A stretch of 64,000 nt of DNA from Euglena gracilis (taxonomy: Eukaryota > Euglenida > Euglenophyceae > Euglenales), in contig CP154954.1 of the NCBI GenBank assembly GCA_039621445.1, forward strand, positions 39,827,816 through 39,891,815, given 5' to 3'. Each line of letters opens with the position of its first letter. The first letter of the stretch is position 1. Shown here piece by piece: positions 45,677 through 54,143 of the stretch. A model generated the notes under the pieces. That model saw nothing but the letters and a program-made list of their open reading frames with translations, was not told the origin of the DNA and ran no database searches. Both the position numbers and the translations under genes were made by a program.

Positions 45677-45776
45677 TAATGGGCCAAAAACCACCTTTTT
45701 GACCATATTTCCGTCCAGGCGGTTCGGTCGAATGAATATCAAGACAGGCGTCGGGCCCAGACAAAATAGGTTTTAG

Positions 45777-45880
45777 AAAAATCGACCGACACTAACAGAT
45801 TCAGCAGGGGCGCCGGGCGGCTCGCTTCGCTCGCTCGCGCCCGGCGCCCCTGCTGAATCTGTTAGTGTCGGTCGATTTTT
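45777..45880. repeat. Perfect 43-bp inverted repeat with 18-nt loop (large hairpin 1)
   Basis: Left arm 45777-45819 begins AAAAATCGACCGACACTAAC and ends GGGGCGCCGGGCG. Right arm 45838-45880 is its exact reverse complement. The loop is 45820-45837 (GCTCGCTTCGCTCGCTCG). It abuts the right end of the 44625-45774 element and lies 4 bp from the left TIR of the next element. Its outer arm shares GTCGGTCGATTT with the 32-bp repeats. Confidence 0.95.
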
Positions 45881-46039
45881 GTATAAAAACCGTTAACCGT
45901 TCACGGGCTTCCCCACGTGAGGAAACGGGGTGCGTTCACGGGTGCGCACTGCGGCACCCGTGAACGGACCCCGTTTTCACATATGCGCACCCGTGGTCGG
46001 TTCACGGGTGCACAGACGGCAGCCGTGGACGGAATTTTA

Positions 46040-47290
46040 CATTAAAAAAAGGGAAAACATTTACGCAGTAGGGAAGAGGATTTGAAACAAATGGCGAACC
46101 TGGTGAACTTGAGGGGTGGGGGCAGGAATGCAAGAGGTGGCATAGAGGACAAGGCAGTACAGTTGGTCAAACCTTGGGACCCCCCCCTCCCCCCCCCTGT
46201 ACAGTTCCAACCCCCCCCTCCTGGGACCCCCCCCTCCCCCCCCACTTCCAACCCCCCCGAGACAGATGAAAAAATTTTTGTCCGAAATTGGTCATTTTTT
46301 TCATTTTTGAAAGGAAATTTTGTCAGGATTTTCTTGACCATCACATTTTTTGGGATGCATTTTGGGCCATTTTTGAAAGAATGCCCAAAAAAATGCTGTT
46401 TTGGATGTGGAAATGCACCATTTTTTTTGCACATTTTTTTAAAAAGGAAAAAGGTCATTTTTTTTTATCTCTGCAGCTTCGTAGTCCATAAAGGGTGCTG
46501 GCTTTCACATGAACCATCATTTTAGTATTTTTGGATGAAAGGTCTGGAAAAACTAAAAACGTCACTTTGATGATTAAAAAGATTACTTCAAAACTTTTTC
46601 CTAAAAAAAATGGTCATTCCGCAAGGAAAAAAGTCAACTTTTGCTTTTTTTTAAAAAAAATAACATTTTGGGGGTTTTTTTTAAAAAAGAACATGTTTTT
46701 TTTTTAAAAAAAACAAAACAAAAAAAACGTCAACCCTGCCCCCAGTTAGTGACCCCCCCCCCCTATTAGTAACCCTTGGGCCCCAGGCAAAAACAATTTT
46801 TTGGAGGGAAATATTTTTCTTTGAAAAAAAACCACCAAGTTTGGCCATCGGAATTATTTGATGGTTGCCATTCATGAAAATTGCCCCGGAATGCCCAAAA
46901 AGACAACCTTGAAACACCCAAGAATTGGGGTAGGGGGCAAAAATTAGGCATAAATTGCCCCCCCCCCCCCGAGTTAGTCAGTTCTTACACCCCCCCCTCC
47001 TATTAGTCACCTTGGCCAAATTCCCCTCCCAAGGGGGTGACTAACTATGGGGGGGGAATGGTATGCACAACGAAGACAACCTCAATTGGACGAAAAATGT
47101 CGCAACTGTCTCGGGGGTAGGCAGTACAGTTGCGATTTTCTGGGGACCCCCCCCTCCCCCCCCCCTGTACAGCTTCCAACCACCCCCCACGGACCCCCCC
47201 CCTCCCCCCCCTGTGCCTTGTCTCCATAGGGCTTGACACGCGGCAAACTAAATTTCGGTGCGAGGCACATGCTCGCGATGCCTTTCGGCA
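46040..47290. other. Interior of the 2.2-kb element without recognised gene
   Basis: Holds two G/C cassettes, long T and A runs with a TTTTTTAAAAAAAACAAAAC motif near 46700, and several stop-poor frames rich in Phe/Lys/Pro caused by homopolymers. None looks like a protein. Confidence 0.4.
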
Positions 47291-47293
47291 TGG

Positions 47294-47779
47294 TCAGAGG
47301 AACAACAGGACGGATAACTCAACGACAACCCTGACAAATCCACGCTTTTTTCGGCGCGTGACGCAGCTCAGCACACACAAAATGATACGTCTACATACGT
47401 TTACATAGGTCCGAAAACTGGACACTGGCATGGAGCGAAGGCGCCCATCTTTTCCTACCTTCTCCTGCCTTGTCTGGACCCAGGCATCGGCTTCCTGCTG
47501 CGTCTTGAAAAGTTCACGAGCATCAACGCACCATCTGGCCCATCCCACCAAAACTTCGTCCAAAGAGCCAAAAACAACGCCATGCCGGTTGCAAACATCC
47601 ATATACTCCAAAAAACACTTTACTGCGGCATGGTTCTTGGGGCCCAGGTCACAATTTTGACCACCGGTGGGGAGACTGCCTAAAAGGGCATCCACTTCAG
47701 CAGCTCCTAGGGAGCCGGCACCACGTAAAACAGCCAGAAATTCATCTACGTTGGGAGGGGCGGGGCATCTGTGCTTCCA
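47294..47779 (-). CDS. Hypothetical protein segment, possible internal exon
   Basis: A minus-strand frame of about 161 residues free of low complexity, including N-V-D-E-F-L-A-V-L-R-G-A, F-L-E-Y-M-D-V-C-N-R-H-G, W-A-R-W-C-V-D-A and F-R-T-Y-V-N-V-C-R-R. Helical, globular-looking composition. There is no ATG; an in-frame TGA lies just upstream (47780-47782). Just upstream, a polypyrimidine tract ends in CACAG (AG at 47806-47807), a good 3' splice site. GTATGT at 47398-47393 could be a donor, which would give an exon of about 407 nt. The frame from the acceptor is interrupted, so a frameshift or another splice site is needed. A SAM-like DNA-binding fold of a tyrosine recombinase is conceivable, but this is a guess. 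Confidence 0.35.
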   Translation of the reverse strand, partial: WKHRCPAPPNVDEFLAVLRGAGSLGAAEVDALLGSLPTGGQNCDLGPKNHAAVKCFLEYMDVCNRHGVVFGSLDEVLVGWARWCVDARELFKTQQEADAWVQTRQEKVGKDGRLRSMPVSSFRTYVNVCRRIILCVLSCVTRRKKRGFVRVVVELSVLLFL

Positions 47780-48085
47780 TCATGTTGGCAAACCGCTTCA
47801 TCGGACTGTGGGGAAAAGCAGCAGACAGACAGAAACACAAATGTTAAAAACCCAAAAATTTCAAATTCCGATCACGGGTAACACCTTGCGCAACCGTGGT
47901 CGGTTCACGGGTGCACGCACGGCAGCCGTAGACGGAAATTCCGTTCACTGGTGCGCACTACGGCACCCGTGAACGGCCCAAGTTCACCCGTGAACGCCAA
48001 AAACGAGATTTTTGACCCCCTAGGCATCTCGTTAGGAAGCGCTTGCCTACTGCGAGGAAGCCCGTGAACTTTGGTTAACGGTTTT

Positions 48086-48192
48086 AAGAAAAAAGCGGGG
48101 TCCGATCACGATTCCCGGTGGAGAAACGAGGGGGGCCTACGGCGCCCCCCGTTTCTCCACCGGGAATCGTGATCGGACCCCGCTTTTTCTTA
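48086..48192. repeat. Large near-perfect inverted repeat (hairpin 2)
   Basis: Arms of about 45-50 bp: left from AAGAAAAAAGCGGGGTCCGA to GGTGGAGAAACG, right the reverse complement ending GGACCCCGCTTTTTCTT, differing by one A/T and a few central bases (AGGGGGGCCTACGGCGCCCCCC). It lies between the right TIR of the 2.2-kb element and the resumption of the satellite. Its stem sequence is unrelated to hairpin 1. Confidence 0.93.
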
Positions 48193-48922
48193 TAATTTTG
48201 GGGCCCTCGAACCGTTGGCCAACTAAAGGGGTTTGCCCCCCAAAAAGGGTGGGTAACACAAGGGATTTTCCCCCAAAACGACTGGGTAACACAAGGGATT
48301 TTGTTATTTTGGGGCCCTCGAACAGTTGGGCAACAAAAGGGATTTGCCCCCCCCCCCCAAAACGGGTGGGTAACACAAGGGATTTTGTTGTTTTGGGGCC
48401 CTCGAACAGTTCGGCAACCAAAGGGATTTGCCCCCCCAAAACGGATGGGTAACACAAGGGATTTTGTTATTTTGGGGCCCTCGAACAGTTGGGCAACAAA
48501 AGGGATTTGCCCCCCCAAAACGAATGGGTAACACAAGGGATTTTGTTATTTTTGGGGCCCTCAAACAGTTCAGCAACAAAAGGGTTTTGCCCCCCCCCCC
48601 AAAAACGGGTGGGTAACACAAGGGATTTTGTTATTTTGGGGCCCTCGAACCGTTGACCAACAAAAGGGATTTGCCCCCCAAAACGGGTGGGTAACACAAG
48701 GGATTTTGTCATTTTGGGGCCCTCGAACAGTTCGGCAACCAAAGGGATTTGCCCCCCCAAAACGGGTGGGTAACACAAGGGATTTTATTATTTTGGGGCC
48801 CTCGAACAGTTCGGCAACCAAAGGGATTTGCCCCCCCAAAACGGGTGGGTAACACAAGGGATTTTGTTATTTTGGGGCCCTCGAACAGTTGGGCAACAAA
48901 AGGGATTTGCCCCCCAAAACGG
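48193..48922 (+). repeat. Megasatellite, third block
   Basis: About nine monomers in the same orientation. The first resumes at ATTTTGGGGCCCTCG, which is exactly the continuation of the monomer broken at 44624; the second is shortened (GGGATTTTCCCCCAAAACG). Confidence 0.95.
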
Positions 48923-49615
48923 TGTTGGGGTTGCCCCTCCTGAGGTCCCTGTGAAGGGACCCCTGGCGGCGCAACCCGCGTAGGATCGTTTAAATTTGAG
49001 CCCGTCGGGCCCACAGGGTTTTCCTCTTGGTGAAAAAGTGGGGTAGGGGTTGGTGTTGGTGTAGGTGAAGCCGCAGAATTGGAAAAATACATACTTTTGG
49101 GGTCCACTCAATTGAACTTGATTGAATAATCTGGTCAATGCCTTGGACTTGTTTGCTATTTGAACTTTCCTTGATTTCTTTGTACTTTGAATTGGCTTGC
49201 AATGCAAAACAATTGACGCCAAATGTCAAACAAAACAGAGTGTGAACAGAGCCCTGTGAACAGAAAATGTACAATTGGAGGGGGGCTACAGCTGGGGGGG
49301 GCTACTTGGTATACTTTGCGCAATTCTTAATGAATTGCGCCATCCCAAGCGCCCACCAAGGGGGTGCGCATGCTTGCGCAAAGCCCAGCAGGGCTTGCGC
49401 ATCCCCTTGGGGGTTGCCTGTTGGCCCCCTCAAACTGCCCCCTCCTTTACCTTCCCTTGGCTTGGTCAAAATGGGCTGTGGGGCCCCCTTGGGGGCCATT
49501 GGGGCCTCAAAAGGCCCTTGGGGGCCTTGGAGCCCCCCTCGCGGCCCTTCGTGGCCCCTTTGGGCCCCCTTGGAACCCCTCCTTGGGGCGGGCACCCTCG
49601 GACCGCGCACAGCAC
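48923..49615. mobile_element. Approximately 690-bp insertion in a satellite monomer
   Basis: The monomer is cut after CAAAACGG and resumes as ACAACGGGTGGGTAACAC, giving a possible 5-bp duplication (AACGG at 48918-48922 and 49616-49620). The interior has an inverted repeat GCGCAATTC...GAATTGCGC (49319-49342), GCGCAAGC motifs, and a GGGGCC-rich second half. Frames here are not convincing. No terminal inverted repeats seen. Confidence 0.4.
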
Positions 49616-49978
49616 AACGGGTGGGTAACACAAGGGATTTTGTTGTTTTGGGGCCCTCGAACAGTTGGGCAACAAAACGGATTTGCCCCACAAAACGGGT
49701 GGGTAACACAAGGGATTTTTTTTATTTTGGGGCCCTCAAACAGTTCGGCAACCAAAGGGATTTACGCCCCAAATGAGTTGGAATACACAAGGGATTTTGT
49801 TATTTTGGGGCCATCGAACAGTTCGGCAACAAAAGGGATTTACGCCCCAATTGTTGGATTACACAAGGGATTTGCCCCCCCGAAACGGGTGGGTAACACA
49901 AGGGATTTTGTTATTTTGGGGCCCTCGAATAGCTGGGCAAAAAAAAGGGATTTGCCCCCCAAATCAGTTGGGTTACAC
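49616..49978 (+). repeat. Megasatellite, terminal diverged block
   Basis: Four to five monomers with increasing divergence (TTTACGCCCCAA, GGGTTACAC, GATTTTTTTTATTTTGG). This is the right-hand edge of the satellite domain. Confidence 0.85.
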
Positions 49979-50749
49979 CAGGGCTGGATAGAGGTAGAGG
50001 GATAGAGGTAGAGGTAGAGGTAGAGGTAGAGGTAGAGGTAGAGGTCACCTCTACCTCTACTATCCCTCTATGTCACCTCAAGGTCAAACTTTTGAGGAAA
50101 GTGGCTAATCAAGGCTCCCGGATCTGGCCTGGGGGGGGGGGGTTGTGGGCAGACCCCAGGGTCTGCCCACGGTCGCCAAAGGTCGCCAAAGGTCGCTATG
50201 GGTATTTCCTACTCAGTCTTTTTTGCATTGTAGCGGCGTAGGCAACTGTTCCAGGGCCCTAAAAAAAAAATCCCTTGTGTGTGCAACACCTTTTGTGTGT
50301 ATGTTGCGCTAATTTGCCGTGGAGCGCATTTTTTGACATCGACCTGCCCACGACCTTTGGCGACCATGGCGACCTTTGGCGACCCTAGGGTCTGCCCACA
50401 ACCCCCCCCCCCCCAGGCCAAATCTACCCCCGCTAATCAAAGAAAATTGATGCCGAACGAAGGCAATTTTATGGAAAAAGTCAGAAATTGGCCATTCTTG
50501 TTACAAATCTCTTATGACAATTTTTGAAACCACCCATCTGGATATTTTTCTCATTCCTAACCTAAATAAGATGCGTTGAGATGCTAATTGGCCAAATTTG
50601 ATGCATTTGGAGCCTTTTGTGGCCTTTATTGGTGCCAGTTTATGACATTTTATGGACATAGAGGTGACATAGAGGTAGAGGTAGAGGTAGAGGTGGGTCA
50701 GATAGAGGTAGAGGACTTTGACCTCTACCTCTACCTCTATCCAGCCCTG
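49979..50749. mobile_element. hAT-like MITE, 771 bp
   Basis: Ends CAGGGCTGGATAGAGGTAGA and its reverse complement (...CCTCTATCCAGCCCTG), flanked by GTTACAC on both sides (49972-49978 and 50750-50756): a 7-bp duplication, 8 if a shared G is counted. CAGGG termini and an 8-bp duplication are typical of hAT elements. Inside are GTAGAG hexamer arrays that fold back on each other and a second inverted pair (GGTTGTGGGCAGAC..., GGTCGCCAAAGGTCGCC) at about 50139-50195 and 50345-50410. No coding capacity: non-autonomous. Confidence 0.65.
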
Positions 50750-50756
50750 GTTACAC

Positions 50757-51422
50757 AGGCTGCTTTTCTTCTGGAGTGTTTATAAACTGCCAAACATTTT
50801 TGTAGGCGACATGTATGCAGCTCCAGCATACTTTGGCATCATTTCATTTGTCTGTGGCATGCCTTCAAAATGTTTTTTTTGACAAATATTTATTCCAACA
50901 AATCCTGTGATGGTTTTCTTCTGGACAGTGATCTGGATCTTTCTGTGCATCTTTCATGCTACATCTGGCACATTTCATTGTTCATCTTTTGGATGATGAA
51001 TGGGAGCCACAGGGATTTAGTTCATGATTGAGCAAATGATGCTCATTTGGTTCATTTTCACAGGACATTGAGATTAAGACAGAGTTGATTTCAATGGAAA
51101 GAAAGATTCAATTACCAAAGTTGGATTTGAATGGAGTGTTTTGAAGTCAATTGAAGGTGTGCCTTTTTTTCATTAATTGCATATTAATTGCAGATTGGTT
51201 TGCTTTTCTTAATTGGTTCGTGCGGCCTTGATTGTTGTCCATGTTCTTGTGTGTTAGTTTTAAGTTTTTGAAGCTTTTTTGATGAAATTTTCAAAAAAAT
51301 GAAATTTTCAACCTGAAAATTGAACGCGCACTTAAAATTTTTTGGGTTCCTCAACCGCAAAAACCCCCCCTTTTTGAAGCTTTTTTAATTTTCATAAAAT
51401 TACACGGACGAGAATGACACCG
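50757..51422. other. AT-rich spacer, nothing recognised
   Basis: About 670 bp with TTTTT-rich motifs and a (C)7 run near 51365. No ORF of note, no repeats shared with the rest of the window. Confidence 0.4.
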
Positions 51423-51493
51423 ACCCCTGTAGCATAGCGGTCGTGTGGTTAGCGTGTGAGCGGTAGGTCGCGGGTTCGAATCCCGCCGGGGGG
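51423..51493 (+). tRNA. tRNA-like sequence (Pol III promoter), probably a SINE head
   Basis: Box A TAGCATAGCGG at 51430-51440 fits TRGCNNAGYNGG. Box B GGTTCGAATCC at 51473-51483 is perfect and forms a T-arm (GCGGG/CCCGC around TTCGAAT, 51470-51486). Positions 51424-51429 pair with the GGGGG of the acceptor strand (51487-51493) apart from one end mismatch. The D-loop is about five bases long for a tRNA, and the anticodon stem cannot be formed, so no anticodon can be assigned. This is typical of a tRNA-derived SINE rather than a working tRNA. Confidence 0.55.
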
Positions 51494-51722
51494 CGATTTC
51501 GTGTTTTTCCTGATTTGAGGCGAGGAGTAGAGGTTATTGCTTTTTGGAAGGGAGGAATTGTTTTTTTTTTGGTCCGGCCGGCTGACGGAATAGACATTGG
51601 TCCGGCTTGACGGACGGCCGGCGAAAAAATGCTTCGTCCGGACGGACGGCTGGGTATCCAGCATAGGTCCGGCTGAAGAGGTCCGGACGGCTCGGACGGA
51701 CGGACGGCCAGCCGCCCCCACA
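51494..51722. repeat. Downstream SINE body and CGGAC-rich repeat
   Basis: 51494-51570 follows the tRNA-like head and ends in a run of 10 T (51551-51560). From about 51571, repeated GGTCCGG, CGGACGGACGG and GGCCGGC elements form a GC-rich cluster to 51715 with several short palindromes. Confidence 0.4.
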
Positions 51723-51830
51723 AGATATTGTTATTTTGGGGGGCAACCAGGGGGGGTTTCCCGTCGTGGGGTGGGGGTCGACCATGGTCGCCCCCCGACT
51801 AGGGGGGGGGTTTCCGCCGTGGGGGCGACG

Positions 51831-51930
51831 GCAGTACAGTTGGGGTTTTTTGGGGACCCCCCCCTGTACAGTTGTGATTTTTGGGACCCCCCCCAGTGCC
51901 GAACCGTCCGAGACAGATGAAAATTTTGAC
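51831..51930. repeat. Dispersed G/C cassette (copy at 51.8 kb)
   Basis: GCAGTACAGTTG, GGGGTTTTTTGGGGACCCCC, CCCTGTACAG, then about 40 bp later GAGACAGATGAAAATTTT. Relatives occur at 46154-46290 (with the same GAGACAGATGAAAA tail), 47121-47175, 52024-52080 and, inverted, 55940-55981. The TACAG/CTGTA flanks are inverted to each other. Confidence 0.7.
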
Positions 51931-52500
51931 ACCAAAAATGGCCTTTTTAGACCAAAAAAAGGCCTTAAAAATTTTTTCCGGCGCCTTCAGCGCCGGTTTT
52001 TGGCCAATTTTTGAGGGGGGGTTGGCAGTGCAGTTGGGAACCCAGGACCCTCCCCCCCCCCCTGTGTCGAGACAGTACAGCAAAAAGTGCCAAAAATGCA
52101 AAAAAAAAAAACGGACCCCAGGGCCCCCCCTCCCCCCCTCCCATAGCTCCGTGGGGTGGGGGACCCCCCGGGTCGCCTCGGTCGCCCCCCCCACAACCCC
52201 CCCCCCCCCAACCGAGAGCGACCGAGGGCGACCGAGGCGACCGTGGGTCGACCATGGTCGACCCCCACTACCCCCCCCCCCCAGGCCATATCCGGGAGCC
52301 AGCCCCAGGAGTGGGCAAAGGTAGGTTGAGTGGCCCCGGAAAAGTGGCCGTTTTTCTGAGTGGCCGACCCCCCTGACTGACTGACTGGCTGGTTTTCCAA
52401 AGAATGAGTGACTGACTGGTTTTTAAAAAAGTGGAGTGACCCCCCCCTTCCCGCCCGGGGGTCGTCAAAAAATTGCATGGCCCCCCCATGGGAGATCAGG
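51931..52500. repeat. GC-homopolymer region with GACCGAGG repeats and a 20-bp palindrome
   Basis: GCGACCGAGGGCGACCGAGG repeats at 52217-52240 lead into the perfect palindrome GGGTCGACCATGGTCGACCC at 52245-52264; GTCGACCATGGTCG also occurs at 51777-51790. From 52330, GTGACTGACTGG-type repeats resemble 61020-61040. No gene seen. Confidence 0.5.
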
Positions 52501-52941
52501 CGGTGAACTTTGGGTTCTTCGGGCGGGACCCCCCCCCATTGTCCCCAGTTTCTCCATTGAAATTCCTTTGGGGGCGAAGCCGCCCCCCCCCCCTGCCTAA
52601 CCTCCATGCCCCGATTAACAGCTGAAAATTGTCAAAGTTTTGCAAAAAATTCAGGGGTTTGGCAGGTGTAACCCCCCCGAATGGCAAAATTTTGACCAAC
52701 ATGGCCAGGTGGTGCATAATGGCCATGTGCGCACCTGACCTTCCTTTTATAACCCTAAAAATTCCGACTTAGAAAAACTTCACTGGCGGCCCCTTGCCGA
52801 ACAAGTACCGATCGGGGCATGGCGTGGATGGGGGGCTGCAGCAGCTGCTGGCTGTCGGTGATCAACCTCACAATGCAGTTGTGTCTGCTCCATTGGAACT
52901 GCTAGTCTTTTCCTCACATAATAAGGCTGTTCCATTGCACT
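52500..52941. other. Spacer, nothing recognised
   Basis: About 440 bp of mixed composition without supported ORFs, repeats or RNA motifs, apart from C runs at 52529-52537 and 52584-52594. Confidence 0.35.
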
Positions 52942-53304
52942 TTGTGCGATAGTAATCCCACTAGGATAAGAACAGAAATAGCAGCGGGGTTGGCATTTGT
53001 GCCCTTATTGCAGGGGCAGTTGGTGTTGGCTCTCACCGGTTCATTTGGGCCGGGAGGGGTTGTAACCCCAAAGGTACCCCCCTTGGAGATCCCAGTGACA
53101 CCCTCTTTAATCCCTAGCATCCTTAGAAATGATGGCCCAGTTTCGGCGCAGGGGGGGGGCAGAATGGGAAAAAACTTCCGACGCAGGTTGGCTCAAGGAG
53201 CCAAGGGGGTTTTGGGGTCGTGGGGGGGGGGGGCGCGGGGGGGGGGGTCGCGGGGGGGAAATGTGGTTTCGCGGCAGGAGTCATTGCGTTTTGGACTCGT
53301 GTGA
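52942..53304 (+). CDS. Hypothetical ORF, doubtful
   Basis: A 120-residue frame whose first 75 residues (R-I-R-T-E-I-A-A-G-L-A-F-V-P, L-L-Q-G-Q-L-V-L-A-L, P-L-E-I-P-V-T-P-S-L-I-P) are not low complexity, while the rest is Gly/Arg from G runs. The initiator is not an ATG-supported start that I would defend. No family recognised. Confidence 0.2.
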   Translation: MCDSNPTRIRTEIAAGLAFVPLLQGQLVLALTGSFGPGGVVTPKVPPLEIPVTPSLIPSILRNDGPVSAQGGGRMGKNFRRRLAQGAKGVLGSWGGGARGGGSRGGNVVSRQESLRFGLV

Positions 53305-53463
53305 CATCATCCTGTCTTCTAATTTTAGATCCCAATTAGGAATTTGCGTGCCATTTGGGTCCGAAAATAGGTCCAATTAGGAATTTGGGACCAAATTTTC
53401 GAATTTTTGATTCCTAATTGAGCGGCAAATTCCTAATTAATGCGAATTTTTAGTACTTTTTGG

Positions 53464-53545
53464 AAGCCCGAATTGGGCTCAGGGTGGGGTCGGGGGGGGT
53501 CGCGGGGGGGGGTCGCGGGGGGGGGGGGTTGCGGGGGAAACACCC
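53464..53545. repeat. GGGGGTCGCG-type G-rich repeat
   Basis: Runs of 6-10 G separated by TCGC, TTGC or TCGG. A similar stretch is at 53215-53260. Potential G-quadruplex on the plus strand. Confidence 0.7.
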
Positions 53546-53639
53546 CCCAAGAAATGATCGAACCACTGGAAACTGGCCTGGGGCAGGGGTTTCCGCATCA
53601 CGGCAGCAGGGCCGCATAATAGTTGGCAATCTGTTTTTG

Positions 53640-54060
53640 GGGGGGGGCTTTGTTTTTGTTGTTTTTTTTAAAATTCTAACAATGTTTTTTTTTAAGAAAA
53701 AAACAAAAAAAACGCCAACAAGGTTTTGCTCGGAAAATTTTTTGAATGCATATTTTCAATCATTTTTGGCAAGTTTTGGGGCACTTCTGCCAAAAATTTC
53801 CTTAAACAAAAAATGAAAAAAGTCCTAAAGTTGCATTTTTTTGCATTGTTTGGATGTTTTTGACCATTTTTTTTGGCAATTTTGAACTTAGTAGGATTCG
53901 CAGTATGGTTTGGGTGTTTCATGACGAGTTTTTTTCAATGAAATTTTCCTTTTGTTTTTTTAATGTTTTTTTTGGCGTTTTTTTCAAAAAAAACACGTTG
54001 TTTTGTTTTTTTTTAAAAAAAACAAAACAAAAAAAGCCAAGTATGCAGGGCCGATGCATG
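53640..54060. repeat. T/A homopolymer-rich segment with TTTTTTAAAAAAAACAAAAC palindromes
   Basis: A T(8-9)AAAAAAA(A)CAAAACAAAAAAA motif near 54009-54037 and a related one near 53680-53710 match the one at 46690-46730. Between them, Phe/Lys-rich frames are compositional only. Confidence 0.5.
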
Positions 54061-54143
54061 TTTTTCCTTTAGCCTTCTGTCGGAAATTTTGGGTTGGAAA
54101 TCCCTGCTCAGAATATTTTCTTTGATGATTTGCCCAATCTCAG

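Larger units (their letters stand above)
44625..45774. mobile_element. 1.15-kb element with about 34-bp terminal inverted repeats
   Basis: Left end 44625-44658 (AAAACCTATTTTCTGGGCCC...) is matched in reverse complement at 45739-45774, differing by a 2-bp indel. A partial direct copy of the end lies at 45121-45150. The interior holds two clusters of a 32-bp repeat, a 32-bp perfect palindrome and no convincing ORF. Non-autonomous by appearance. Confidence 0.6.
45885..48087. mobile_element. 2.2-kb element with interrupted TIRs and subterminal palindromes
   Basis: Left end 45885-45912 (AAAAACCGTTAACC then GTTCACGGGCTTCC) pairs with the right end 48056-48087, with a 3-base gap. Subterminal repeats of GTTCACGGGTGC and its complement form short hairpins at 45930-45967 and 47942-47977. 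A direct repeat (CCGTGGTCGGTTCACGGGTG) occurs at about 45990 and 47896. The interior contains C/G cassettes at 46154 and 47121, A/T-rich spacer, and one minus-strand coding segment at 47294-47779. No transposase recognised. Confidence 0.55.

Noticed and set aside
46082-46525. 147-residue plus-strand ORF in the 2.2-kb element
   Set aside because: Poly-Pro from the C cassette followed by Phe/Lys from homopolymers; no sign of a real protein.
51423-51493. Functional tRNA gene with a defined anticodon
   Set aside because: No anticodon stem can be folded and the D-loop is too long, so only a tRNA-like promoter is claimed.
51400-51723. Minus-strand ORF containing A-G-F-E-P-A-T-Y-R-S
   Set aside because: This peptide is a known kind of artefact: it is the translation of a tRNA-like box B region, here the SINE head at 51423-51493.
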